Counted from the first letter of the stretch, positions 1-8,906 are shown. The stretch: DNA of 64,000 nt from Sorangium sp051521495 (GCF_051521495.1 NZ_CP150355.1:620001-684000); one strand, 5' to 3'. Notes: a model not told the origin generated them from the letters alone. Program-made: numbers and translations.

Positions 1-105
1 CTCGAGGATGCGGGCGACGTCGGCGATGTCGAGGGAGTCGAGCGCGGCGAGCAGCCTTCGCTGCTCCTGCGCGACGAACGAACAATTGGGGGTCGAGCGG
101 CGCAT
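1..105 (-). CDS. Partial CDS, N-terminus of an unidentified protein
   Basis: A reading frame on the minus strand begins with ATG at 105-103 and stays open to the window edge, giving 35 residues that start MRRSTPNCSFVAQEQRRL and continue with an Ala/Leu/Asp-rich helix-like stretch. The codon positions have the strong third-position GC expected of this genome. The rest of the gene lies outside the window, so no family can be named. The TATAGA at 126-131 read on the minus strand could be a -10 element but is unproven. The alternative is that this is a chance open frame. Confidence 0.5.
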   Translation of the reverse strand, partial: MRRSTPNCSFVAQEQRRLLAALDSLDIADVARILE

Positions 106-268
106 GGAGGGTGGGGGCGCCTCTATAGCGCGGCGCGCGCCCGGAGGCTGCGGCGCAGCGCAGCCCGGAGGGGACCGCGTCTCCAGGCCGTCGCGACCCC
201 TCCCTCTGAGGACGGTGCGCGCCATCGCGCCGCGCGGGATCGGCGACGGCGAGGGAGAGCGCCGGCCG

Positions 269-796
269 TCAGAGGTCGATCGCGACCGCGAGCCGCTCGG
301 CCTCCGCGTACTCGACCACGGCGCAGTCGCCGGGGGAGCCGTCCTCCCAGGCCAGGCAGACGAAGTCGGCCTCGGCGTCGAGCGCGATCATGGGGTGGTG
401 CCACACGCCGGGGCGATAGGTGATGCCCTGGGCGCCGTGGGCGATGAAGGCGCCGAGCGTCGCGAGATCGGGCCGGTCGCCGCCGAGGGCCACGACGACG
501 AGGTAGCGCCGCGCGCTCATCGGCACGAACGCCTGGGTCGAGCCGGGGTGCTTCTCGAGCAGCGCGATGGGGAGCGGGAAGCTCGAGCGCGGGGCGCAGC
601 GGAACACCGAGACGTTCAGCGAAGCGTGCCCGGGGCGGAGGTTCTCGATCGCGGCGAGGTGATCGAAGCGCCGCGCCGTCCCCTGGTTGGCAGGTCTGCC
701 CGGCTGGCCATGCGGCGAGGCCATGAGGATGTCGCCATACGGCGCATAAGCTGCAGGGCTGAGCGAATGGGCTGCGATGCGCGGGCGGTGGCTCAT
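269..796 (-). CDS. allA: Ureidoglycolate lyase (AllA-like)
   Basis: This 175-residue protein fits the ureidoglycolate lyase family in length (about 160-175 aa) and motifs. It has the N-terminal LSPAAYAPYGDIL segment, the RFDHLAAIENLRPGHASLNVSVFR-type region, and a C-terminal GVWHHPMIALDAEADFVCL block that carries the conserved cupin-type His pair. The family splits ureidoglycolate into glyoxylate and urea in allantoin/purine degradation, in the cytoplasm. I chose the ATG at 796 (MSHRPRIAAHS) because residues further upstream are low-complexity Arg-rich and do not resemble the family. It is divergent from lemA, and no other allantoin genes are present in the window. Confidence 0.85.
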   Translation of the reverse strand: MSHRPRIAAHSLSPAAYAPYGDILMASPHGQPGRPANQGTARRFDHLAAIENLRPGHASLNVSVFRCAPRSSFPLPIALLEKHPGSTQAFVPMSARRYLVVVALGGDRPDLATLGAFIAHGAQGITYRPGVWHHPMIALDAEADFVCLAWEDGSPGDCAVVEYAEAERLAVAIDL

Positions 797-984
797 CGTA
801 ATGGGCGACTGTGGCGGTGCGCCACGCGTGTGGCCTCTCTGCGGCTCCCCTGCAGGGAGCGCGCAGGGAGCGCGCCGACTGCGGGCACGACAGGGAAAGA
901 CTATCACGTCACGGCGGCGCCGCAGCACGCCAGCCCACCGCGAGCGGCATCGGGCCGGGGTTTTGCAAGGCGTCTCGCAGCGCC

Positions 985-999
985 TTACCCGACGGGTAA
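985..999. promoter_or_regulatory. Perfect 15-nt palindrome upstream of lemA, operator candidate
   Basis: The sequence TTACCCGACGGGTAA is a perfect inverted repeat with a single central base. It lies 23 nt upstream of the lemA ATG. A TTGCAA at 963-968 could be the -35 element of a promoter overlapping it. This arrangement would suit a dimeric repressor, but the regulator is unknown and the assignment is inference. Confidence 0.4.
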
Positions 1000-1022
1000 T
1001 GCGAGCGACCCTGGAGTCAGAC

Positions 1023-1649
1023 ATGCGGATTGTCCACAAATCGACATTTCGGAAGCGCCTCGCGGTCGCTTCCCTTTTCGTGGCGGTGCTCGCCCTCCTG
1101 ACGTCCGTCGTGGGCTGCCAGCGCTACGACGTGCTCGTCGAGAAAGACCAGATCGCGGCCCAGAAATGGTCCGATCTCGAGGCGGCTCTCCAGCGGCGCT
1201 ACGATCTCGTCCCGAACCTCGTGGCGGTCGTGAAGGGGTCGGCCAAGCACGAGGAGCAGACGCTGTCGAGCGTCGCCGAGGCGCGCGCCCGCGCCACCAG
1301 CGTCCAGCTCAACGCCGAGGATCTGACGGATCCGGAGAAGGTACAGGCCTTCCAGAAGGCGCAGGAGCAGCTCAGCGGCTCGCTCTCACGGCTCCTCATG
1401 GTGCAGGAGCAATACCCTGATCTCAAGGCGAACCAGAGCTTCCACGATCTCCAGGTCCAGCTGGAGGGCATCGAGAACCGGATCCTCCGAGCGCGCCAGG
1501 AGTACAACCAGGCGGCGCGCGAGTTCAACGCGGAGCTCCTGAAGATCCGGGGTCAGGTGGTGAACAAGGCGACGGGCCAGCCGTTCAAGCCGCGCGTCTA
1601 TTTCACCGCCTCTCCCGAGGTCCAGACGGCGCCGAAGGTCTCGTTCTGA
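1023..1649 (+). CDS. lemA: LemA family lipoprotein
   Basis: The 208-residue product starts with a basic n-region and a hydrophobic segment ending in a lipobox-like SVVGC at about residues 28-32, so it is probably a lipoprotein or a signal-anchored membrane protein. The LemA core follows: a QKWSDLEAALQRRYDLVPNL helix, then long amphipathic helices with HEEQTLSSVAEARA and a final NKATGQPFKPRVYF. LemA proteins form helical bundles at the membrane; their role is poorly defined. The ATG at 1023 is preferred over longer frames because it directly precedes the signal sequence. The stop codon overlaps the start of the next gene (TGATG), so the two are translationally coupled. LemA and TPM-domain proteins are often neighbours. 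Confidence 0.88.
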   Translation: MRIVHKSTFRKRLAVASLFVAVLALLTSVVGCQRYDVLVEKDQIAAQKWSDLEAALQRRYDLVPNLVAVVKGSAKHEEQTLSSVAEARARATSVQLNAEDLTDPEKVQAFQKAQEQLSGSLSRLLMVQEQYPDLKANQSFHDLQVQLEGIENRILRARQEYNQAAREFNAELLKIRGQVVNKATGQPFKPRVYFTASPEVQTAPKVSF

Positions 1650-2458
1650 TGAGGGGCGCGGCGATGCGCCGGGTCGTCGCGAGCGGCGTGTTGCTGCGGG
1701 CCATGGCCAGGGCCGTCGCGGCCGCGGCCCTGCTGATCTGCGCGCTCGTCGCCCGGCCGGCCCTGGCCGATTTCACGCCGCCGACGCTCACAGGGCACGT
1801 CGTCGACACCGCCGGGCGGCTCGACCCGTCCGACATCCGTTATCTCGACGCGAAGCTCGATCGCGTCCGTCGCCAGACCGGGTTCGAGATCGTCGCCTTC
1901 GTGGCCGGTTCCCTCGAAGGCGAGACGATCGAGGACGTCGCCTACAAGGCCTTCAACACGTGGCAGCTCGGGCAGCGCGGGGCCGACAACGGCGTCCTCT
2001 TGGTGATCGCCCCGTCCGAGCGGCGCGTCCGGATCGAGACGGGCGAGGGCGTGGGGGGAGCGCTCACGGATCTCCAGTCGAACGACATCATCCGGCAGAC
2101 CATCAACCCGCTGCTCCGACAGGATCGATTCCGCGACGCCATCGACCAGGGGACGACCGAGATCGCCCGGACGCTCATCGCCGGGACGCCCGAGGACGAA
2201 CGGCGCCCGGCGCCCGACGCGCGGCCGGCGCCCGCCCCGGTCTCACCGATCAAGATCGGCGTGACGGTCGTCGCCATCGTGGCGGCGCTCGTGCTCGCGC
2301 TCGTTTCGCCCTCGTTCCGCTGGTTTCTGTGGCTCGTCCTTCAGGCGCTCCTCTTCCGAGGCGGCGGCGGCCGCGGCGGGGGCGGCGGCGGTGGGTCCGG
2401 CTTCGGCGGCGGCGGGGGCGGTCGCTCCGGCGGGGGCGGCTCCAGCGATAGCTACTGA
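1649..2458 (+). CDS. TPM-domain membrane protein (YgcG-like)
   Basis: The 269-residue protein has a signal peptide (about residues 1-30, ending ARPALA), then a TPM domain at about 32-175 with the hallmark VVDTAGRLD, ADNGVLLVIAPSERRVRIETG and GGALTD motifs. A proline linker follows, then a transmembrane segment near 195-225 and a glycine/serine-rich tail typical of YgcG-type proteins. The TPM fold lies outside the cytoplasm; related plant proteins act in photosystem repair and some show phosphatase activity, but the bacterial function is not settled. The start overlaps the lemA stop, so it is co-translated with lemA. Confidence 0.85.
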   Translation: MRGAAMRRVVASGVLLRAMARAVAAAALLICALVARPALADFTPPTLTGHVVDTAGRLDPSDIRYLDAKLDRVRRQTGFEIVAFVAGSLEGETIEDVAYKAFNTWQLGQRGADNGVLLVIAPSERRVRIETGEGVGGALTDLQSNDIIRQTINPLLRQDRFRDAIDQGTTEIARTLIAGTPEDERRPAPDARPAPAPVSPIKIGVTVVAIVAALVLALVSPSFRWFLWLVLQALLFRGGGGRGGGGGGGSGFGGGGGGRSGGGGSSDSY

Positions 2459-2665
2459 GCCGCTGCGTCGCGCCGATCTTCGATTGTGCAGGACGGATCG
2501 GGCTGTTCGATCGTCCTCTGCGTCCGCTTCGCATCGGCCGCTGTGATCACGTCGGCGTCACCGGGCGGGCGCACGCGACATCGACGCCTGCGAGCGCGGC
2601 GCGGAGATTCCAGGGCGCGCGCGATCTCCCGCTGCGCGCTGACCAGGCGACGCTACGCTCTCGTC

Positions 2666-3877
2666 ATGGCTGTTGCCCTGCGTCCTGTCTTCGTCGTCGA
2701 CGCCGTCCGGACCCCGATCGCCCGTTACGCCGGCGCCCTGGCGACGGTCCGTCCCGACGACCTCGCGGCTCACGTCCTCGACGCGCTCGTGCGTCGCAAT
2801 CCTTCGCTTGCGCCGCGCCTCGATCATGTCGTCCTTGGCGCGACGAACCAGGCCGGAGAGGACAACCGCAACGTCGCGCGCATGGCGGCTCTGCTCGCGG
2901 GCCTCCCCTACGAGGTCCCGGGCGTCACGGTCAATCGCCTCTGCGGATCGGGGCTCGAGGCGGTGGCCGACGCCGCGCGGATGATCGCCACCGGCGAGGC
3001 CGACTGCGCGATCGCGGGCGGCGTCGAGAGCATGACGCGCGCGCCGTTCACGATGCCCAAGCAGGCCGAGCGCTTCGATCGGAGCGCGCCGCCCATCTAC
3101 GATACGACGCTCGGCTGGCGCTATCCGAACGCGAGGATGGCCGCGCGGTTCGAGCTCCAGTCGATGGGGGAGACGGCCGAGAACGTGGCCAAGAAGCACG
3201 GCATCAGCCGCGAGGACCAGGATCGGTTCGCGCTCCTGTCCCACGAGCGCGCCACGCTCGCCTGGGAGTCGGGGGGCTTCGCCGCCGAGGTGGTCCCCGT
3301 GCTCGTCCCCCAGAAGAAGGGGGATCTCGTCCTGTTCGAGCGCGACGAGGGCGTGCGCGCCGACGCGTCGCTCGAGGCGCTGTCGAAGCTCAAGCCAGCC
3401 TTCCGCGAGGGCGGGACCGTCACGGCGGGCAACTCGTCCCCCCTCAACGACGGCGCTGCAGCCCTCCTGCTCGCCTCGAGCGACGTCGTGCAGGCCGCCG
3501 GCGCCACGCCGCGCGCGCGGGTGATCGCGACGGCGACCGCGGGGGTGGATCCCAACCTCATGGGGGAGGGGCCGATCCCCGCCGTGAAGAAGCTCCTCCA
3601 GCGGACCGGGCTGCGCGCGCCCAACGTGGATCTCTTCGAGCTCAACGAGGCGTTCGCGGCGCAGGCGCTCGCGTGCTCGCGCGCGCTCGAGCTCGACCCG
3701 GCGCGCGTCAACGTCCGCGGCGGAGCGATCGCGCTCGGGCACCCGATCGGCTGCTCGGGAGCGCGCATCGCGTGCACCCTCGTCCATGCGATGCGCGCGC
3801 GCGGCGCCAAGGTCGGGGTCGCCTCGCTGTGCATCGGCGTCGGCCAGGGCATCGCGACGCTCTTCGAGCGCGCGTGA
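2666..3877 (+). CDS. Acetyl-CoA acyltransferase / thiolase
   Basis: The 403-residue protein has the complete thiolase fold. The nucleophilic Cys is in NRLCGSGLEA (about residue 93), the catalytic His in ALGHPIGCSGARI, and the second Cys in the C-terminal CIGVGQG loop. NEAFAAQ and GGVESMTRAPF are also family signatures. Length matches beta-ketoadipyl-CoA and 3-ketoacyl-CoA thiolases, which cleave 3-oxoacyl-CoA with CoA or condense two acetyl-CoA. The C-terminal loop reads CIGVGQG rather than the usual CxGGGxG, a mild deviation. The ATG at 2666 gives the canonical N-terminus (VFVVDAVRTPI). No other beta-oxidation genes adjoin it, so substrate preference cannot be fixed. Confidence 0.92.
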   Translation: MAVALRPVFVVDAVRTPIARYAGALATVRPDDLAAHVLDALVRRNPSLAPRLDHVVLGATNQAGEDNRNVARMAALLAGLPYEVPGVTVNRLCGSGLEAVADAARMIATGEADCAIAGGVESMTRAPFTMPKQAERFDRSAPPIYDTTLGWRYPNARMAARFELQSMGETAENVAKKHGISREDQDRFALLSHERATLAWESGGFAAEVVPVLVPQKKGDLVLFERDEGVRADASLEALSKLKPAFREGGTVTAGNSSPLNDGAAALLLASSDVVQAAGATPRARVIATATAGVDPNLMGEGPIPAVKKLLQRTGLRAPNVDLFELNEAFAAQALACSRALELDPARVNVRGGAIALGHPIGCSGARIACTLVHAMRARGAKVGVASLCIGVGQGIATLFERA

Positions 3878-3965
3878 GGTCATTTCGCCGCTCGTTCGCG
3901 GCGCCAGATGAGATAAGACCGCCGCAGCAGAACGCAGGAGGGGGCCCGCGGCTCACCTCCCTCGG

Positions 3966-4021
3966 CTGACGGCGCCGCCTCGGCGGCCAAGAACTGACGG
4001 CGCCGCCTCGGCGGCCAAGAA
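3966..4021 (+). repeat. Tandem 28-bp duplication ahead of the cyclophilin gene
   Basis: Two exact copies of a 28-nt unit (CTGACGGCGCCGCC and onward, ending CCAAGAA) lie at 3966-3993 and 3994-4021. The second copy directly precedes the ribosome binding site of the cyclophilin gene. Each unit contains the self-complementary core GGCGCC. Confidence 0.8.
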
Positions 4022-4035
4022 AAGGAGAAGGCCCG

Positions 4036-4605
4036 ATGGAATTCCCCCAGATCAACGTGCCCGGCACCGGCCAGCTTCACGCCCGGCTCAAGACCTCGCT
4101 CGGTGACATCACCGTCCGGCTCGAGGAGCAGGGCGCCCCCAACACGGTCAAGAACTTCGTCGGCCTGGCCATGGGCACCATCAACTGGACCGACCCGAAG
4201 AGCGGCCAGGGGATGCAGGGGACGCCCTGTTACGACGGCGTCCGCTTTCACCGCGTGATCTCGGGGTTCATGATCCAGTGTGGCGACCCGCTCTCGCGCT
4301 ACTCGGACAAGGCGGCGCTCTGGGGCACGGGCGGCCCGGGGTACAAGTTCGCCGACGAGTTCAACCCCTCGCTGCGGCACGACGGCCCCGGCGTGCTCTC
4401 GATGGCGAACGCCGGCAAGAACACGAACGGCGCGCAGTGGTTCATCACCGAGGGGCCGACGCCGCACCTCGACAACCGCCATACGGTGTTCGGCAAGGTC
4501 GTGAGCGGGTTGGACATCGTCCATCGCATCGCCAACGTGGCGACCACGCGCGATCGGCCCAACCAGGACGTCGTCCTCGAGCGCGTCGAGATCTTCCGGC
4601 AGTAG
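4036..4605 (+). CDS. Cyclophilin-type peptidyl-prolyl cis-trans isomerase
   Basis: The 189-residue protein is a single cyclophilin domain without signal peptide, so cytoplasmic. Signature blocks are GVRFHRVISGFMIQCGDP, with the catalytic Arg in FHRV, and GVLSMANAGKNTNGAQWFI. The usual Trp contact of cyclosporin-binding enzymes appears replaced (HLDNRHTVFGKV). It catalyses isomerisation of X-Pro bonds during folding. AAAGGAGAAGG just upstream is a strong ribosome binding site for the ATG at 4036. It appears monocistronic, following a short tandem repeat. Confidence 0.93.
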   Translation: MEFPQINVPGTGQLHARLKTSLGDITVRLEEQGAPNTVKNFVGLAMGTINWTDPKSGQGMQGTPCYDGVRFHRVISGFMIQCGDPLSRYSDKAALWGTGGPGYKFADEFNPSLRHDGPGVLSMANAGKNTNGAQWFITEGPTPHLDNRHTVFGKVVSGLDIVHRIANVATTRDRPNQDVVLERVEIFRQ

Positions 4606-4785
4606 GCGTGCAGCGCGCCGCGCGGCGTCGTTCAGCGGCGCGCGGCGCTCGCTGCCTCATCGACGGATGAGGAAGGGCGGACGACGGCGGCACGCCCAGA
4701 AGAACCTGCGCCCTTCTTCACGGGTCTTCCGCCCTCGTTCGCGCTCCCGGACCCCTCCTCGGGATGGGCGTCGTGCTCCGAGCGC

Positions 4786-5904
4786 TCAGGGGGTGCAACA
4801 GACGGTGATCCTGTCGTCACCTTCCTGGACTTCGCCTGTGGGGGCACCGCCGCGCGGCTGACAGCTGCCGGTCCCGGTCACCTCGACCGACACGGTGGCG
4901 GCAGAGGGGATTTGTTCCACGCAGGCCCCGTCGAACGGCACGGTCCCGATCGGCGTCGCGCAATCGGCTCCCTCGAAGAGGGTCATCGTCGCCGCACAGC
5001 GCACGCCACGCGCGTCGCACGTGCATTCCGTGCAGCCGCGGTCATCGACCATGGAGCTCGCGAACACGTGGCGCTCGGTGAACTCCGGGGGGCAGCGTCG
5101 CTCTCCCTCGCGCCAGACGCAGACGCCCGGCTCGAACGGCGCGTCGATCTCCCGCGGGGCGCAGGCTTCACCCCCCGCGCAGCCGCCGGCGCCCGGCGGG
5201 GCGGCACACACGAGCCCCTCGGTGCCGAAGCGCGGCGGAGGCACCGTCGCCACGCCACCCGATGCGGCGCACCTCGCCGAGTCGACGTTCGGCGCCTCGC
5301 CGCGGTAGCTGTCGGGACGGAGATTGGAGACGGCGTCGGTATCGGTGCATCGATCCGCCGGGATCGGCAGCTGCACGGCCAACCCGCGACACGCGTCCTG
5401 GCCGTACAGCGTGATCGCAGGCTCCTCGCAGGTCACGGTCGGCGCGCCGCACGTGCACGGGGTGCAGGTGGCGGGCTCGTCGAGAGGATCGCGTCCGCCC
5501 ACGTCCACCCGCTCGGGGAAGCCGTCGGGGCAGGCGACGTCCGCGGCCGCGGGGCCTGCAACCAGGACGCCGGGCCCTTGCCAGCCGTCGGGGACGGCGA
5601 CGCAGGCGAACCCGCCGCAGTCGTCGTCGGCGCAGTCGACGGCGCCATCGCCGTCGTCATCTTCGCCGTTGGTGCACCGCTCGGCGCCGCCGGCGCCGCC
5701 GCTCGTGGTGCTCCCAGCCGTCGTCTGGCCGGCGCCGACTCCGCCAGCCCCGCCGGAGCTGCCGGAGCTGCCGGCCCCGCCGGAGCCGCTCCCGGATGAC
5801 TCCGGAAAGAGCTCGGGCTCGAACTTGTCGAAGTCCTGGGTGCAGGCGCTCGCCACGAGGAGAGCGACGAGCGCGGTGACGCTTTGGAAGGCAGAGCGGC
5901 GCAA
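4786..5904 (-). CDS. Cysteine-rich secreted lipoprotein
   Basis: This frame encodes about 372 residues with a signal peptide ending in the lipobox LVASAC, followed by a Gly/Ser-rich linker and a cysteine-rich region containing CTNGEDDDGDGAVDC. That motif is a metal-binding-like Asp repeat common in myxobacterial surface proteins. Many Cys pairs (CTPCTCG, CTECTCD) suggest disulphide-bonded modules; the protein ends CCTP. No enzymatic motif is seen. The start is uncertain: GGAGG stands 5 nt before TTG at 5904 and 2 nt before GTG at 5907, and an ATG at 5982 is in frame. It converges on the cyclophilin gene. Confidence 0.72.
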   Translation of the reverse strand: MRRSAFQSVTALVALLVASACTQDFDKFEPELFPESSGSGSGGAGSSGSSGGAGGVGAGQTTAGSTTSGGAGGAERCTNGEDDDGDGAVDCADDDCGGFACVAVPDGWQGPGVLVAGPAAADVACPDGFPERVDVGGRDPLDEPATCTPCTCGAPTVTCEEPAITLYGQDACRGLAVQLPIPADRCTDTDAVSNLRPDSYRGEAPNVDSARCAASGGVATVPPPRFGTEGLVCAAPPGAGGCAGGEACAPREIDAPFEPGVCVWREGERRCPPEFTERHVFASSMVDDRGCTECTCDARGVRCAATMTLFEGADCATPIGTVPFDGACVEQIPSAATVSVEVTGTGSCQPRGGAPTGEVQEGDDRITVCCTP

Positions 5905-6078
5905 CACGACCTCCGGGATCGGCAGGCTTCGCCTCGGTTCGAAGAAGCCCGACCGACGGTACCACGAAGCGCCTGTCCGCACGGCGGGCTCCGCGGCCGG
6001 CGGCCGTCGCTGTCCGTCCGCGCGTTCCGAAGCGAGCTTGCTGCGCCGCTCCTTGCTGCGTCGCGCCCGTGCGCTGCG

Positions 6079-7218
6079 TCAAGCGCTCGGGAGCGCGTGG
6101 GGGTCGTTCGACCAGAGCGATGCGAGCGTCTCGAGCTCCCGGGCGAGCTCCTCTGTCGCCTTGTGAGCGAGGCGCACCCGCTCCGCGGTGAGCGCCTCGA
6201 TGACGGTCGCGCGCTCGTCGGACGGCAGCTCCTCCGCTCTCCTCATCTGCGCGAGCGCCTCGTCGACGTCGTGCAGCTGTCCGAGGCGGCGCTGCATCCG
6301 TGACGCGGATTTTGCGATGCGCTCGGCGCGCTCTCCGAAGAGCGGCGAGAACGTCTCCGCGGAGTAGCGCAGCCGCTTGAAGCGGATCCGGAGCGCGTGC
6401 ATGCCCGCGCCGTCGTCCGGGTCGCTCTCCGCGAGCGCGCGCACGTCGTCCAGGGCATCGCCGATCGCTCGCCGCGCGAGCGCCTCGGCGCTGCGCTTCC
6501 GCGCTTTCCGGCGCGAGATGCGCCGCTCGAGGCGCGCGAGATGAGGCTCCAGCCGGAGCCGCTCGCCCGCCGGGGGCGCGTCGGCCTTCGGCGTCCCTGC
6601 ATCGCCCGCCGGCGCGTCGGCCTTCGGCGCGCCGGCGTCGCCCGCCGGGGGCGCGTCGGCCTTCGGCGCGCCGGCGTCGCCCGTCGGGGGCGCGTCGGCC
6701 TTCGGCGCGCCGGCGTCGCCGTGGCGATCCTGTCGGAGCAGCTCGACGATGTGGGACCTCGCGTCGCGCTCGCGGCGCGCGCGCTGCGCGATCCATTCGG
6801 CGACGGCCGCCCGGGCCGCCTCCTCCAGCTCGAGCGCGGTGAGCGTCTCGCGCAGCACCTCCTCGTCGCGCAGCGCGCCGGTCGCCCGCGCGAACTCCCG
6901 GAGCCCGTCGGCCACGGGGCGGAGCCGCCGCTTGCCGTAAATGCGTCGCGCCGGCTTGAGCAGCGTCCGGAGCCGGCGGAGCGAGACCCGGAAGTCGTGC
7001 ACCGCTTCCGCGTCCGGCTCTGCGCCCTCGCCCTGCTCGCTCGTGGCGACGACGCGAAGCGCATCGGCGCGGACGCGCTCGATGTGGGAGAGCAGCGCCG
7101 GACCCAGGAAATCTCGCGCGGAGAGCCTCGCGCTGCCGCCATCGCCGCCTCTGGCGCTGCCGTCGCCGCTGTCGCCGCTGTCGCGCGATGGCGGCGCGCT
7201 CCCCTCGAGCGGCGTCAC
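6079..7218 (-). CDS. CHAD domain protein with internal Ala/Pro repeats
   Basis: The 379-residue product has two halves of a CHAD helical domain. The first half (about residues 35-165) carries VHDFRVSLRRLRTLLK; the second (about 235-370) carries MHALRIRFKRLRYSAE and GQLHDVDEAL. These conserved His/Arg/Lys residues bind polyphosphate or phosphate in characterised CHAD proteins. Between the halves lies an insertion of four 13-residue repeats of the type GDAGAPKADAPPA. The GTG start at 7218 overlaps the RNase J stop (GTGA), indicating translational coupling to that upstream gene. No CYTH domain is fused. Confidence 0.85.
   Translation of the reverse strand: MTPLEGSAPPSRDSGDSGDGSARGGDGGSARLSARDFLGPALLSHIERVRADALRVVATSEQGEGAEPDAEAVHDFRVSLRRLRTLLKPARRIYGKRRLRPVADGLREFARATGALRDEEVLRETLTALELEEAARAAVAEWIAQRARRERDARSHIVELLRQDRHGDAGAPKADAPPTGDAGAPKADAPPAGDAGAPKADAPAGDAGTPKADAPPAGERLRLEPHLARLERRISRRKARKRSAEALARRAIGDALDDVRALAESDPDDGAGMHALRIRFKRLRYSAETFSPLFGERAERIAKSASRMQRRLGQLHDVDEALAQMRRAEELPSDERATVIEALTAERVRLAHKATEELARELETLASLWSNDPHALPSA
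6564..6720 (-). repeat. In-frame 39-bp tandem repeat inside the CHAD gene
   Basis: About four copies of a 39-nt (13-codon) unit encode GDAGAPKADAPPA variants between the two CHAD halves; one copy is a codon shorter. The near-identity of the DNA copies suggests recent slippage or unequal recombination. Confidence 0.85.
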
Positions 7219-8906
7219 AGCCGCGTGAGCGCCACCGTCACCAGCGGGCGCCTCCCGAGCTTCGCCTCGAGCGTCCGGCGCGCCGCGAGCCGGGCGATCT
7301 CGATGATGTCGTTGTCGCGGCGCCGCGCGCGCGGCTCGCAGTCGTTCACCGCCTGCGCGACCGCGCGCGCCGCGGCCCTCAGCGCGCCGCCCTCGAGCTC
7401 TCCGGTGACCCCGCGGGCGAGGACCTGCGGCGGCGCCGCGAGGGCGCCGTGCACATCGACGACCAGCGACACGAAGGCCACCCCGGAGCGACCGAGGTTC
7501 GCTCGCTCCCGGAGGACCTCTTCCCCGAGCTCCTCGCCGCCCGCGGTCGCCACCCGGCCGGTGACGGCCCGGCCGCTCCGGCTGAGCGGCTGCGCCTCGC
7601 CGATCTCGACGACGTGGCCGTTCTCGGCGACGAGCACCTCGGTCACGCCGCGCTCCCGCGCGAGCGCCGCGTGCCGCGTCAGGTGGTGCAGCGCGCCGTG
7701 CACGGGGAGGAAGCCGCGCGGCCGGGTGAGGTCGATCATGCGCGCCTGCTCCGTCCGGTGCGCGTGCCCGCTCGCGTGGACGCGCCGATCCGTCGACCAC
7801 GTCACGAGCTCGACGCCGAGGCGGAGCAGCCCGGCCATCATATCGACGACCGGGCGGTCGTTGCCCGGGATGACGCGGCTCGAGAGCACGACCCGATCCC
7901 CCTCTTCGAGGCGCAGGAGCGGGTGCGTCCCCGACGCGAACCGCGTCAGCGTGGAGGCCCGCTCGGCCTGCGTGCCGCTGGCGACGACGAGGAGCCGCTC
8001 GCGCGGCATCGAGGACGCGACCTCGGGCGGGACGAGCAGGTCGCTCGGCCACGGGAGCCTCCCCACGGCCTGCGCGGCCCGCACGTGCGTCTGCACGCTG
8101 CGGCCGAGCAGGCAGATCTTGCGGCGCGCGCGGACCGCGGCCTGACCGAGGGCGAGGAGGCGCTGGACGTTCGAGGCGAAGACGCCGACCACGACGCGCG
8201 CCGGCGCGGTCTCGATGAGCTCCGCCAGCGCGTGGGCCACGGCGCGCTCGCTCCCCGCCTCGCCGGGGGAGTCCACGTTGGTGCTGTCGGACAGGAGCAG
8301 CCGGACCCCGTCGTCGCCGAGCGCGCGGAAGCGGGCCTCGTCGGTGGGCTCGCCGTCGAGCGGCGTCGGGTCCAGCTTGAAGTCCCCGGTATGGATGACG
8401 AGCCCCGCGGCCGTGTGGATCGCGAGCGCCGTGGCGTCGACGATCGAGTGCGTCACCCGCAGCGGCTCCACGACGAAGCCGCCGATCGCGACCTCGCGCC
8501 CGACCTGCGTCGTCAGGAGCCGCGCCTTGTCCTCGAGCCCGTGCTCCGCGAGCCGGTAGCGCACCAGCTCCAGCGCGTGCGGCGGGCCCCAGACGGGGAC
8601 GTCGAGGTGACGCAGGAGGAACGGCAACCCGCCGATGTGGTCCTCGTGGCCGTGCGTCAGCACGATGCCGCGCACCTGGTCCCGGAGCGCGAGCACGTGG
8701 TCGAAGCGCGGGTGGTAGACGTCGACGCCGAGGTCCGAGCTCGGGAACGTCACCCCGCAGTCGATGAGCAGCAGCCCATCCGCCTGCTGGAGCGCGAGGC
8801 AGTTCATCCCGACCTCGCCGAGCCCTCCGAGAGGCACGAGCCGCAGGGTGGACGGCGCTGGCGGGGGGAGCTGGATCGGGGCGGGGGCGCTCTGCTCGGG
8901 ATGCAC
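7215..8906 (-). CDS. rnj: Ribonuclease J
   Basis: The 563-residue protein matches RNase J in length and order. A metallo-beta-lactamase domain carries THGHEDHIGG (His85, His87, Asp89, His90). A beta-CASP domain follows, and then a region with SGHAHRTEQARMI and GFLPVHG, as in known RNase J, where the VHG-type His contacts metal. The C-terminal domain ends with PLVTVAL. RNase J is a metal-dependent 5'-3' exo- and endoribonuclease used in RNA maturation and decay. The ATG at 8906 is followed by a proline-rich lead before LRLVPLGGLGEVGMN. It is divergent from sppA across about 340 bp and is coupled to the downstream CHAD gene. Confidence 0.92.
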   Translation of the reverse strand: MHPEQSAPAPIQLPPPAPSTLRLVPLGGLGEVGMNCLALQQADGLLLIDCGVTFPSSDLGVDVYHPRFDHVLALRDQVRGIVLTHGHEDHIGGLPFLLRHLDVPVWGPPHALELVRYRLAEHGLEDKARLLTTQVGREVAIGGFVVEPLRVTHSIVDATALAIHTAAGLVIHTGDFKLDPTPLDGEPTDEARFRALGDDGVRLLLSDSTNVDSPGEAGSERAVAHALAELIETAPARVVVGVFASNVQRLLALGQAAVRARRKICLLGRSVQTHVRAAQAVGRLPWPSDLLVPPEVASSMPRERLLVVASGTQAERASTLTRFASGTHPLLRLEEGDRVVLSSRVIPGNDRPVVDMMAGLLRLGVELVTWSTDRRVHASGHAHRTEQARMIDLTRPRGFLPVHGALHHLTRHAALARERGVTEVLVAENGHVVEIGEAQPLSRSGRAVTGRVATAGGEELGEEVLRERANLGRSGVAFVSLVVDVHGALAAPPQVLARGVTGELEGGALRAAARAVAQAVNDCEPRARRRDNDIIEIARLAARRTLEAKLGRRPLVTVALTRL

